NCBI RefSeq assembly: GCF_026745355.1
Contig: NC_079203.1
Coordinates: forward strand, 5,801,352-5,865,351
Source: Beta vulgaris subsp. vulgaris
Lineage: Eukaryota > Streptophyta > Magnoliopsida > Caryophyllales > Amaranthaceae
DNA length: 64,000 nucleotides
Reading direction: 5' to 3'
Numbering within the stretch: the first letter of the stretch is position 1; every line of letters starts with the position of its first letter. The notes under the pieces were generated by a model that had not been told where the DNA came from, searched no databases, and saw only the letters and a program-made list of their open reading frames with translations. A program made the translations under genes and the position numbers. Positions 36,632 to 49,000 of this stretch are shown piece after piece.

Positions 36632-37049
36632 TATATAATAAATGAAGCAAATATACAAATTAAAAGAAAATAGAAACAATTAATGGTCAACATGAGTATG
36701 TTTTTTATATACATTAATAATAGTATTTGGTTAAAGTTTTTAGACTGTAACTCCCAAAATATAAATAGAAACTATATTTTGAGACGGAGGGAGTAATTGT
36801 TAGAAATATATTTTGAGAAAAAAAATGAAAGAATATTGATTAGACTTGAACAAATAGAATAAATGAAGCAAATATGGAAATTAAAAAGAAATAAAAACAA
36901 TTAATAGTAAAATGTGGGTGTCGTCTACGAACATCACTCGTGCACGCCCTCCCCGCCTCTTAAACCCTAATACTTAAACCCCCCTCATTACGAAGTTCAG
37001 GAAGAGAGAAGGAAAACTTAGGTATTTCTTCCACACACAAAAGCTCGGT
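36632..37049 (+). promoter_or_regulatory. 5' flank and leader of the Pol I gene, with telo-box
   Basis: AAACCCTAA at 36962-36970 is a perfect plant telo-box, a promoter motif common in ribosome-biogenesis and translation genes. A second TTAAACCC follows. An in-frame TAA at 36975-36977 precedes the start codon with no ATG between them, so the ATG at 37050 is the first usable start. The transcription start itself cannot be located. Confidence 0.6.
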
Positions 37050-40000
37050 ATGCACCCAAAAATGGAGAAATATCCAGACTTTGAACATTTAGAGGAGCTT
37101 TTTAAGCCCCACATTGATTCATATGATCACTTTATACAGCATGGTTTGGAGAAGATGTTGAACAGTATAAAACCCGTTGAAATTCGTAACTCTTTTACTG
37201 GAGATAAACTTAGAAATATCCTTCTTTTATGTTGGTTTTTTTTATATATTTCAGCTGCATAATTTGTTGTTTCAGACACCCATTCAATTTCCCAGTTTAT
37301 TGTTTGAAGTTTCAATTTTGTTTGTTCTTAAATTACCTTGTTACACTTTCTATGATTTTTTTTTTATTTTTATGACGGTTCATGTTAGCCGACCCGAAAT
37401 CATATTGGGAGTAAAAAAAGCTTTGTTGTTATTGTTGTTGTTGCTGTTGTGGTTGTTCCTTGACTTTATGGGTACTTTCTATTAGTAATCCGGCGATATT
37501 CCCACCTTTTAAGGATGAGAAGGGGATGGCAAAGCCTTTGCGTCCGTACGAGGTGAGCTAAATTTGTTCTAATTCTTTGGGTTGCTTATGTTTCTGTGGT
37601 GTTCGAATTTAGGGTCATATGTTGTTTGATTTGTTTGTGTTAACAGTGTCGTCAAGCGAAGATATCGTATTCGACGAAGTTGAAAGTTGATCTTTGCTTC
37701 CAGTATAATAGTGGACCTATTGTAAGGGAGAAATATACCTTTGGGCAGTTCCCTGTCATGTTGAAGGTTGGTGGATATCTTCTTTATATCTCCTTTTTAA
37801 CCAATTTGTTGTTTCCCTTGTGGTGGTTTGAGGTGTCGGTTGTGTTGTAATGCCAACAATATGCTTTATAGTTATAATTAGGCAAATCACTAAGAATTCT
37901 ATGTAATTACTAATTGCCGGTGTTAAAATTGGTTCTTATTGAGATATAGAGCATGATTGGATTGAGAGTAATGTATTAGGAGCGCAATAGAAGAAAAAGA
38001 TGTAGAGAATCAAGGTAATTGTAGGTTGTGACTTGTGGTATATGAGGTGAGGCAGAGATTATGAATAGATGAGGGAGGATTGAGGAATAATTAAAGGATA
38101 GAATAGTAAAAGATGATTAGCATACACTACTTTCTCAACTCACAAACTACAACAACTTCCAATATAAATTTGTTTTCTTTTAGAACATCTTCATATGGGA
38201 TCTTCTCTTTGACCCTGCCTGCCCAAATGACCAAACTTTGCTGGGAGCTTTCATATTCTAAAAATCACGATAGTTAAGATGATGGACAATTTTCTCTCAA
38301 GAAAGTTATCGAAGCTTCTAACTGAAAATAGCCAATTCTACCCATGCCAAATCATATTGTCATCGCCATCTATGATGGCCTCATTAGAAGAAAGTTGCTC
38401 TTCCTCTAGAAGATATACTCTTTTAATCATTACGCACTCTTAGAAAGTAGCATTCTAATGTTGTGGTTACATTTCCATGCTAGCACTTCACAAATAGTGG
38501 TCTCCTTAAATAAAGCAATTTCATGTCTAGGGATCACACCAAATGTTTTCAAAACAAAAACTTGAACCCGCTCTCAAACTTGGAAACAACCATGCACCTA
38601 CCTTACATGAATATCCAAATTTCTATGCCATGAGGAGAAGAGATTTTCTTGCTTCATCATCCTAATTCCTAGGTTGTTAGCACGGTATTTGAGCTTGATT
38701 TTGCTCCCTGCTCTTATTTTTCCATAAAGCGTAGTCTCCGTGTGGTAGATCCACGTTGTGTTAGGAGTTTCGTTCATTAAACAAAGGAGCTCAATGCCAA
38801 GACCGTCACCATGATATATTTCCACTTAACCCAGTTGAAACCCTTAGTCCTTAGACAAAATAATTTTTTTTAGTCCATAGGAAGCTTTGTTCAATTCAAC
38901 AACACTTCCAGCGTTCTTCTTCTTCTTCGAACGGCAATGTTGACTCTACCCAGAAATTCTCTCTCCTTCTTCGAACGGCTGTAGAGTGTGGTCGATCTAC
39001 CAAAACCTTCTTCCTCTACTTTTGTTCTCTTCGTCTTCTTTCCTTTTCTTCTCTTATTCAAAGTTCGAATGGTGGTGGTGTTAGCGTTTTGGAGGTGGTG
39101 GTAGTGGTCGATTCGAATGGTGGTGGGGGTTGGGGGTTTTGAAAAGGTTGTGGTGGTCGTTTCGAATGGTACGAGGGTTAGGGTTTTTGAAGTGGTTCTG
39201 GTGGCTGGTTCGGATGGTATGGAGTTAAGGTTTTGGAAGAGGAGGTGGTGGTCGGTGGTGAGCGCAGGGGATGAAGACAAGATGGGTGGTGGTGGTGATG
39301 AGTGAGGGTGGTGATTGATGTGTGGAAATGATGAAAATGAGATTGGTGGTGGTAGTGATGATGAAGGGAGGTTGTTGGTGGTGGTGATGAAAACAAGATG
39401 GGTGGTGATGATGAGTGGGGGTGGTGGTGATGAGTGAAATCATTAAGTTCAACAAACTTGTGTTTAAAATGTAATGAAAATTAAGATGTTATAATCAGAT
39501 GATTATTTTCTTAAGTGATGGCATTTTCGTAATTTAAAGGTTTACTAAAACAAGTAAGTTCCCAATTGTTGCATTTTTTGTGTTACATCCCCAAATGGCA
39601 ATTGTTGCCTTTTTTTGTTACAGAGGAAGTAGTTTTCTCCTTAGGTTTAGAGATGAGCATGGGTCGGGTCTCGACCGTCCTGTCGGACCCAGACCCATAC
39701 CCATACCCAACCCTAGACTCGCAAATTTGGATTTTGATCCAGACTCACATGGTCTAGAAAATACAGACCCTTACCAAATTCAATGGATCCGGCAGGTCTT
39801 GAGTCTAAAACGGGTCCAAAATGGGTCTCAAGCTTATTAGGAGTTTTGATTTTTTTGTAAACTTGCTAATTTTCTACTCCCGTTATGTTAGTTATTGAAA
39901 TGATAAAAGAACAAACTAATAATTCAATTCTTGTACAAACATTTAAAATTAAAACATCTACAACAAGTTGACTTGATTATTGGTAAAAAGTTTGATTACT

Positions 40001-43000
40001 ACTTTATATATTTTGTTTTATAATACATATAAAAATGAAAATGGCTCTACGAGGCGGGCTTGGGTCCGAGTGTCAACTTGGACCTAGGCTCGAATTTTAA
40101 CACCTAGACCTAGATCCGACCTAGACCCAATGGGTCTTAATTTTTTAGACCCAAACCCTTAAAAATGGGTTGGGTTGCTCCTGGGTTCATGCCCAACCCT
40201 ACTTGGGATTGTTCTGTTTGGCGCTTATCTTTAAGCTTGTTTTGGTCCAACCTTGCTCTATGAAAAATGTTCTTGTTGTCAAAAAAAAAAAAGAAGGAAA
40301 AAAAGGCTTGCTTGTCGACCTTTGAGATGTTTTCCTTTTGCTTAGAGGTGATCATGGGTCGGCCCGGGATTCGGCCAAATAAGTGGGCCATTCTGGGCAA
40401 AAGCCTTGGGCTGTAATTCCCATGCCAAAGCCCACTGATTCGGACCGGGCAAAAGATAGCCTAAATTTTCATATTCAAGTCTCCCATGGCCTGGTTTTTT
40501 TTGCCCAAAAAATTGGACCGGCTCCGACCGTGGCCTGAAATATCGTGCTAATAACCCGCCCATTTTCTGGCCGGGCTGGGCCCATATTGATCACCTTTAT
40601 CTTGGCTTTTACTTGCTCACTATCTTTGGGACTTTTGGACAGCTGGGAGCTTAAGTTTTAGCCTACAAGTGTTACTTGACATTTCCAGATCTTGTAGATG
40701 AATTACTCCATGATAGCTTGAGTTTTTTCCTTATGTAAATGTGTGATAGAATACAAGGGAAGAAAATGGGGCTTAGGGATGTTGTCCGTAGACTTATGAA
40801 AGTCCATTATTCCTTGGTGCTCTAATGTTAGTCTTGAAATACTACGCAATATATCTAAAATACGAAAGAAAGATATGCCATTTTCATTAATTGAAGAACA
40901 AATGCAATGATTGAGTTGCAAATATTCATTACAAAGTGTGTTAACAAAATTAGCTTCCTGTCTGAATTAAGAAGTTCACCAGAATCTCTATTGGTAAAAG
41001 GAAAACTACAGATAGAATATAGTCATCAAGCACACATGATTATTCTCTACTGCTGTATTGTACCAAAAAAAGGTACCATTTTTGCTACTGCTGCTTGAAT
41101 CAGTAAAAGTTAGAATGCAGTGAGTAGGATCAGTAGTCCCATATGTCCTATCTTCTTCAAAATTGTGCTGTATCATCTCTTACCTCAGCAGTGAGTTTTC
41201 GGGACAGATTGTAGTACTGTTTTAATGGAAATATTTTTATTCTATTTCATGCCACTTCCAAAAGGTTAGACATTGTTTGACTTTGGTGGTTTTTAGTCAT
41301 TGCACAACAGAGGAGTATTCAGTTCAATGGTTAGAATCTTTCGGATCTTTAGTTGACACTATCAAGCAATTTCGTGTCTGTGAAATAATTCTGTGGTGGG
41401 GAAAACTGATTATACAAACATATACTCCCTTCGTTCCTTAAGATGTTCTAGTTTGACTTGCACTTTTGCCAATGCAAATCTTTGACTATCAATATATATA
41501 ATTACGTATTTATAAAAAATTATAAGAAATTAAAGTGCTCTCTGAAACGAATCAGATAAGACCTCATATGACTAGTTTTTTCTTATATATTGGGGAAAAT
41601 TAAGAAGATTCTATGTAAATGTAAATAGTGACAAGATTCCAAGTAGGAACATTAATATTCAATAAGGAATGGATGGAGTATGAGTTTCTTATTATTTATA
41701 TTAGTATTTTTAAGCTTGAAGTAATTCTGAAAATCTGATTTTTTTTTCTTTTTCTTTTCCTATATTCATTTAGTCCAAGATCTGCCACCTCAGGAATGTA
41801 TCCCCCAGGAAATTAGTTTCCTACAAAGAAGAGCCAGCAGAGATGGGAGGGTGAGTTTTCCTGGTTCTATGTGCTGGTAAATCTTTGGTGTGGACATGTA
41901 TTCTTCTGTGTTTTCTTTTGTTTCTTTTGTTTTTAGTTGAAGCAGTTGTTATCATGAGGATACCTATGTTCACAGCATGTAGATATATCTGTCAGTTGAC
42001 ATAGTGCCAGATAGAAGCTATGCTGGTAAGTGTCGATGTGCTCACAGAAAAAACATTGAATTAGAATTTTGGAATTTGAATGACGTCAAGGATATGATGA
42101 CAATGGAGTGATTTTTTTTCTTTTTTTTTTTGTACTGTGAAATAGGAACCCTAAAGTTATGTGGGTAGTTAAGTTTTAACTCATAATGCTGGAGATGCTC
42201 AAGTTTCATAGTAATTTCTCAAGAAAGGTGTTTGATTTACCTTTGAGAGAGATGAGACAGGAGCTTAGAGGTATCATAAGAGGACTATGCCTAAAGGACA
42301 AATATAATGGATGGGTAAAAACAGCAGGGTTTTTTAGGGTAGTGATCTTTGCGTCTTTGGTGGTGTTATTCTATCGGTACTTTCTTATACTAAGGTGTAT
42401 TTGATAGTCAATTTAATTGAGAGACTTCTTTCATAGTACTTTATGAGGCTCCTGTTAACATGTTATGTAGCATATTGCTGCTTTGATGGCGTTGTTCTGT
42501 TGGTTTTTTCTTAGACTAAGGTGTATATGATATTCAAAGTATATGAGAGACAATTTTCTTTCATATTACTTCAAGGGGCTCTGGGTAAGGGACATGGGTG
42601 GTGCATTTTGCTGCATATGGATACCAGCCATGAGTATTTGCCACTAGTCCTTGTGGCTATAAGTGACGCACAAGTATAAGTAACAATGCAATTGAAGATT
42701 TTCTTTGAAATGTAGGGTTCGTTTGTAAACCTTAGACTAATACTGAAGAAATCAGCCAAAACAAGAATCGATATATTGGGGCTGTAGTCTCATTGTATGC
42801 CTTTTTCCTCTGACAAGGGCGATGCTAGGCCATTGTCTAGTCTTAACCTGAGCTTTGATGGAGCTGTAGTTTTTTTCTTCAGATGAAGCATCATTTCCTT
42901 CGCACTCTTCCCCCGTTTCCATTGAATGGACTCTTTTGGTTCTCATACTTTGTAATATCTTGACCTTTGTTATTATCTTTTTTATTTCATGATGCAGTCT

Positions 43001-46000
43001 CTGTGTATGATACATAATTTTTCTTAGTAGTTTATAGCTAAAACAAGCCTACTTCAATACTTAAATTTTTGGTACTTTTTGGTAGGGATATGTGGTTGGT
43101 GTAATATTCTTGTTGTTTTAGCATTCAAGAAATCAATGTTTTATGGCCTGAATTTTGTTACTTAAATTTGGATTTTGGTGTCATATTGAGTAATTATCAG
43201 AGGATATGACGCTCTATCCAACATTTTGGCCTGTAAGCGATATGGTCAAGAGAGCCCGTGTAAAATGGCCAATTCTGTCTCGCCCCCAAAACACATAGCT
43301 AAGGGCTAATAACTAAGTAAAAAGGACCATCCCACAAAATATTTGAAAAAAGGGTTACTTAATAATGGCTAATGCCAAAAGGACCATAATACTTCATACA
43401 AGTTTTATTTACACGGTTTTGTATCAAAATCTTAAATCCTGTTCTAACCTGTTTGATTATCGGGTCATGTTGTGTCTAAATGGGTTGAAATCCTTGACCC
43501 AAACCCACTAATTTTGAGTTGGGTAAGTGGGTTGTGTCACCTATAAATGTACCTTTATTATTTTGGACCCTTTTCGTCCCCATAACGTGATTAATGCCAA
43601 TTTTTACACTTGGAAAATGCGGCAAACCCTTGGGCCATGACTATTATCTATTGGTGCAAGACTACACCTTGGACAGTGCCACGTAGTGTTGCTATTGGTG
43701 GCAAGAATACACCTTGGATTATTATTGTTGATCTTTCCTTATTTCGTTAGAAGAAAGAGAGTGCATAATAATATAAAAAAAGGAGGACAGAGAAATATGG
43801 CAAGCTGTCAGAACACAGCACCAACTGACAACAATTTATTTTGTATTTGTTGTCTATATAAGAAAATATGGGGTCGAAGATTGACCTAAATATGGAACAA
43901 AATGCAACTTATTTCTGTTTTAGTGACTGCGAGAACTATTTGAATTAAAATTGTATTTGAATTGTGTGAGCTCATTTTATGAAGAATATTACCTCTAGAT
44001 GAAGGAATTGCTTAATGTAGCTAGGATATATGAGGCTGACATGTAATCCGATTTGTCATATTCACAATTTCACATAGGTCACTTAAATGACATTCGGGTC
44101 AGTTCGTTCTATAAGTAAGGAATACTTGGTAAAATTTACATTGTAATTATACATGGCTGTTATTTTAGTTTGTTGTCCTTTTATTTATCCCACTTCCTAA
44201 ATGTTACTAATCAGAGGGAATGTATGATTTTGCATTTTTGTGACATCAATGAAGTTCTTTTCTGTGGTAAGGTTGCTACTATTTTCATGTAAACTACATT
44301 ATAAGCTTATTGTTATGAATAAAGTCGCTCTGTTAGATTCTATAACTTCATGTGCAGGTATTTCATCATGAATGGGATTGAGAGGATTGTTCGATTACTA
44401 ATAATGCAAAAGAGGAACTATGTGAGTGAACATTGTCTTTCATGCTAATTTTATGTTCCCTCTGATTTGTTTCTTTACAGATTTTCTTTTTCCTATTCAA
44501 AAGAAGTGTCTCGACGAGCTGGGAATATGGGTGTTGATTATTAATAATGCTTTATCTTCACAAGTCTTAATAAAAAGATGTTCAAAGCAATGATAAACTC
44601 TGCATTGTTTTGATAACCCTGATAAGTACTAATTTAGCTGCTATATAGAGTGATAGGTGAGAGGTCTTTCTACTTATTTATTTTTTGTTTTAATGTTTGT
44701 TAGCCAATGAGCCTGGTTCGAAGTTCATTTCGTGTACGCAGAGAAGGATACACTGATAAAGCAGTTGTCATAAGGTTTGTTTCGCGACTCTCTTTTCTCA
44801 TTCTTGTTTTGTTGATTGTTTTGAACTTTTCATGTAGTATCACATTTCTCATTCTTCACACTTTCCTTTTTTGTTTGGCCTAAAAATTTGTTATGTTCTG
44901 TTTCTTCGGATGATATGATGGGTCAATCATTTGCTTTATTGGTTCCAACGGTGGCAGCTGCGGAATCTGCTATTGGGTTAGCCATTTTCGTTATTACTTT
45001 CCGAGTCCGGGGTACTATTGCTGTAGAATCTATTAATAGCATTCAAGGTTAAACATGACTCCTAGATATATATATACACACTAAAGATAACTGGTACAAT
45101 CACATTAATAATTGCATTGGCAGTTATCTTCATTCTCAAATCCGTATTGGAAGGTCCATCCTAAATAGTAGTTATATATATATGGTTTAAGCATCCGTAT
45201 TGGAACCTCCAAGTGAAAAATACTCCGACTCTCATATCTTTTTCATTTCTTATGTAAGATGTTTTCTCATGTGATTTAACCCCTATATATATATATATAT
45301 AGAGGCAAGATCACATGAGAATGCTCCTTACATGAGAAATGAGAATGAATCTCAACCACACGATTGGTTTAGAGTTACAACACTTATTCATTAGAGTTAT
45401 ATCCCTCTAAAAAAATTTGAATTCAAAAAAACATTGTTTTTTTCAAATATTTTATTTTTGGAGTTACATCACTTTTTCACTAGAGTTACATCTCCTATCA
45501 TAAGAGTTATAGCGTGTAAAATTCATTCTCATTTCTCATATAAGTATGCATTCTCATATGAACTCACTTCTATATATATATATATATAATAATATATATA
45601 TATAATATATATAAAACTATATATAACTATATATAACTGGATGAACACAAGCTTTCACAAGACTTTCTCTCTCAAAATCTTAATAAACTAATGGGATTGC
45701 TCAATCATTTTTGTTATGGTCTCCCTTCTTTCTCTTGGATTTCTTCTATTTGTATCTGATTTTCATATCACTCTCTCTACTCTAACTAACTCTCTTGTCT
45801 TTGTCCTCAAGCTTCTAATAACTGAATTATTTTGCAACTTGCTTACACTGCCCCTCCCCTTAGGCTAGCTCATACTCCTTACCTTGTAATCCGATCCTCA
45901 ACCAGATCTGTATAAAATTCAAGAAGAGAGGAAGGGAAGATTTTCACTTCCCAAAATTTCCAACTTTGGAAGGATTTTGTGTATTAGAATGGGGTAGAGA

Positions 46001-49000
46001 ATGGGTTCCCTCATCCTTCGACTATGTTGCTTTTTCAATTTTGATGACACTCTTTTAATGGCACTTTGAGCCTCCTACTACGTTGCCCATATTTAGTTTT
46101 GGATCCTATCATTCCATGTTGCTGTAGAATCTGTGATGCTAATGTTGCTGTTTGCTCACCTGTAGATGTGTTAGAGAAGACGAGTCTGCTGTTACGGTGA
46201 AACTATATTATCTCAATAATGGTAGTGCTAGACTTGGATTCTGGTGAGATCTAATTACATTTTACTTCAAATAGAATTTGTTGGCTCGATAATTTTATGT
46301 TGCAATGACGTTAACTTTGTTTTTATGGTTTATAGGATAGGAGGGAGAGAATTTTTGCTTCCTGTGGGCATCGTTCTAAAGGTTACACTCATTCTTTTTT
46401 ATTCTAATGTAGTAATGTCTTTTCGTATCACTCTATATTATTTGCATAGGTGCTATAAAGTCTTTTGTACAAGTGGTGGTATTGCTTTCATAGGATTGTT
46501 GTTTGCTAGCTCAACGTTCCGCTATTCATGAGTTTCATAATGTCGAAATGTTATTCCATTTGAGAAAGTAACTAAGGTTTGCAAGATTGTCAAATTTGAA
46601 GATATAGTATACTTGATTATATTCTCACTTTTCAGTTTCTACGTATTTATACCATATCAAATGTTATCTAATCCTTTCTTAGTAACTATTGCAAAGTGCA
46701 ACATGGCGGAGTATGCGTTAAGATGAAAGGGATCAATGGATTTCTATATATCTCAGGTTTTTTGGTCAATAATGGTAGTATAGTTAGGCTGAGATAGGAT
46801 AGCTTGGATCATGTCATGACATTTCTGGCTGGGTTATACTTGTGCAGTAGTTCAGTACCCGGTTTTATCAGGGTTATGGACTAGATCATCGAACCCCTTA
46901 ATGGACCATAAGATGTATGTCTTGAAGCTCTAGTTAACGTGACTCATATGTTGAAGACCATTACGGCATTACCCCAATCTATATATATTGCACTTGAACA
47001 CTACTCAAATTATTCACTTTTATTGTCATTTGTGATTTACACATATAGGAAAATCATAGTCAAGTGGGATCTTGTTAGACTGTTCTAGACATATGTTTTT
47101 GAAATATCAACTTTCTATAATTTTTACTTATTCATAACTGAAGATAATAAGTCAAAGTTATGTGTTGGCAAGATTGAAAATTAAATTATGTAGATAAAAA
47201 AATAAATTACAGAGGTAGTCGGTAGCACCTTGTTTGCTAAGCTTTGAGACCAAAATTATTTCTTTTACATACTCAAGACCCATCCTTTTAGGATGCATTC
47301 TTTTCACCTAAAATATAATCGAGGATCATACAGAGAAGGTCCAGTCCAATAAGTTACAAATATAAGTTTAGGTAAGTTTCAGTAAGTTCCAATAAGTTTA
47401 AGTAAATTCAGCAAAATTATGGGTGACGAGATTATAGACTGAAGTCATTTTGATCTAGGGTTCAAAATAGGAACCTTCGATCGGTGGATTGAATCAATGT
47501 TTGACAAGTATGAAGTACATTAGCACAAGGGGTGTCTTTTCCAGAGTGGTGTGAGTTAACGGTAATGTTTGTTTAGGATGCTAGCTCTTATAGTTGGTCA
47601 TTGGTCTTTTGTGTGCATGTTTGAGGGTGAAGGAGGAGAGAGTAAGAATTGATTTGTTGCTTTAGATCTCTTGTGCTACTTAGACCCCAAAAAAATAAAC
47701 TGTTTCTTAGAACTCTATTCGCTTCTACAGTGGAAATAGATCTTTCTTGCCCCCTCTCTCTAAATGTTAAGGGTAAATTAAAGAAATAATTAATGATATT
47801 TTTTAATTTGATTGAATTTGAATAAGATATGTACAAGGAATGAGTTCCTTTTCTTCCTTTCTAGTATTTGATATTTGAAATTTAGTTAAATTCGGGATTT
47901 GGGAGGATGATTCTGCCTACAATGTGATGTTGCACTTGGATGGAATAAAACTAACGGAATTTGAAGGGCGTGGCCTCCCCTTGTCATGGTTTAAAGTTCC
48001 TATTTTTGTGGCTTTTGTATATGGAGCCAAGCTTTAGGCTGTATGAGATACATGCCTATTCTTGATCTAGTAGATAAATTGCTTCATGATGATTCAAGAA
48101 CATGATATTTGTCAGTTGCCTATGTTTTGTAACACCTCTTGGTTTCTTCTCTATATCTCTATCAGGTATCCAAAAAGGGAAATTGTGAGAAACAACATGA
48201 GAAAACACTGTTTCTGTCAGGATCAACCTTGTAAAAAGCTGTAGAAACTAACTTTTATGGATTTGTCGATTCACATTAAAAGAAATACTCCTGTTCCATA
48301 CAAGTTCAAGCACTTTCTTCTTTCATTCGCCTCATAATAGTTAGAAAACTTCCATTTTGCAACTGACTTTGCAGATACTTAATTCTTCTCTCTAGTACCT
48401 CTTGGCCCACCATGCTCCCTCTCTATTAATATAATAATACCTAACTTCCTCTATGCTTCAATAAAAATTTACCCTACCATCTCCTATCATGTCTAACTTT
48501 AAACAAAATAACAACTGACAACAACTCAACAATTTAATCCATAAAACTTTGTTGCCATGATAACTGTTCGAACTTAACTTGGATAAAGGGAGTAAGTCTT
48601 GGGCCTAATAAGTTTAGATTAGCTTTAATAAGTTTCAATAAGCTCATCTCAGCAAAATAAGGTAAAGATCAATGGACCCTATGGCATTTTAGTGGCGAAA
48701 AGGTACCATCCACCCAATGATGGCCAGTTAGCCATGTTTAACACCTTTTTCTTCTGTCTTCCTTTTCCGTATTATTTTTTCCTACATTTTTTTTCATATC
48801 TCTTCATCAGCCCACCAGTGGGTATTGCAAATGCACTAGTCATTGCAGCCACTGCAAAAATACCCCCACCAAAACAGCAGCATGGAGTTGGAAATTATGT
48901 GCTCCTCTCTTTTTTTTTCATGTGCAAAAGATAAATGAAAAAAGGGAGGTAAAAGAAAGACAAAAAGTCAATGCCGATAAATTTGGTCGATTGCCAAAAA

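Larger units (their letters stand above)
29697..37000. repeat. Tandem array unit 5, next to the Pol I gene and split by Helitrons
   Basis: The unit begins like the others and keeps the extra segments seen only in unit 1 (30450-31316). It is split by a Helitron at 31575-35407 and another at 35463-36631. After them it resumes with the same sequence (ATAATAAATGAAGCAAATAT ... ACGCCCTCCCCGCC ... TTAAACCCTAA) and passes straight into the leader of the Pol I gene. Similarity to units 1-3 fades at about 36990, some 60 bp before the start codon. Confidence 0.85.
37767..41773 (+). other. Intron 3 of the Pol I gene, 4.0 kb with MITEs
   Basis: Donor AAG/GTTGGT, acceptor TTTAG/TCC. It holds a G/T-rich simple region, two foldback elements and a Stowaway MITE. 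Open frames inside it are low-complexity or short. Confidence 0.85.

Noticed and set aside
37050..37262. Reading straight through the first exon into [12 protein letters not shown]
   Set aside because: This is intron 1. The U12 splice at 37215/37476 restores the conserved NPAIFPPF sequence.
38891..39455. T/H/P-rich frames on the minus strand in intron 3
   Set aside because: Low-complexity translation of a GGTGGT/GATGA repeat.
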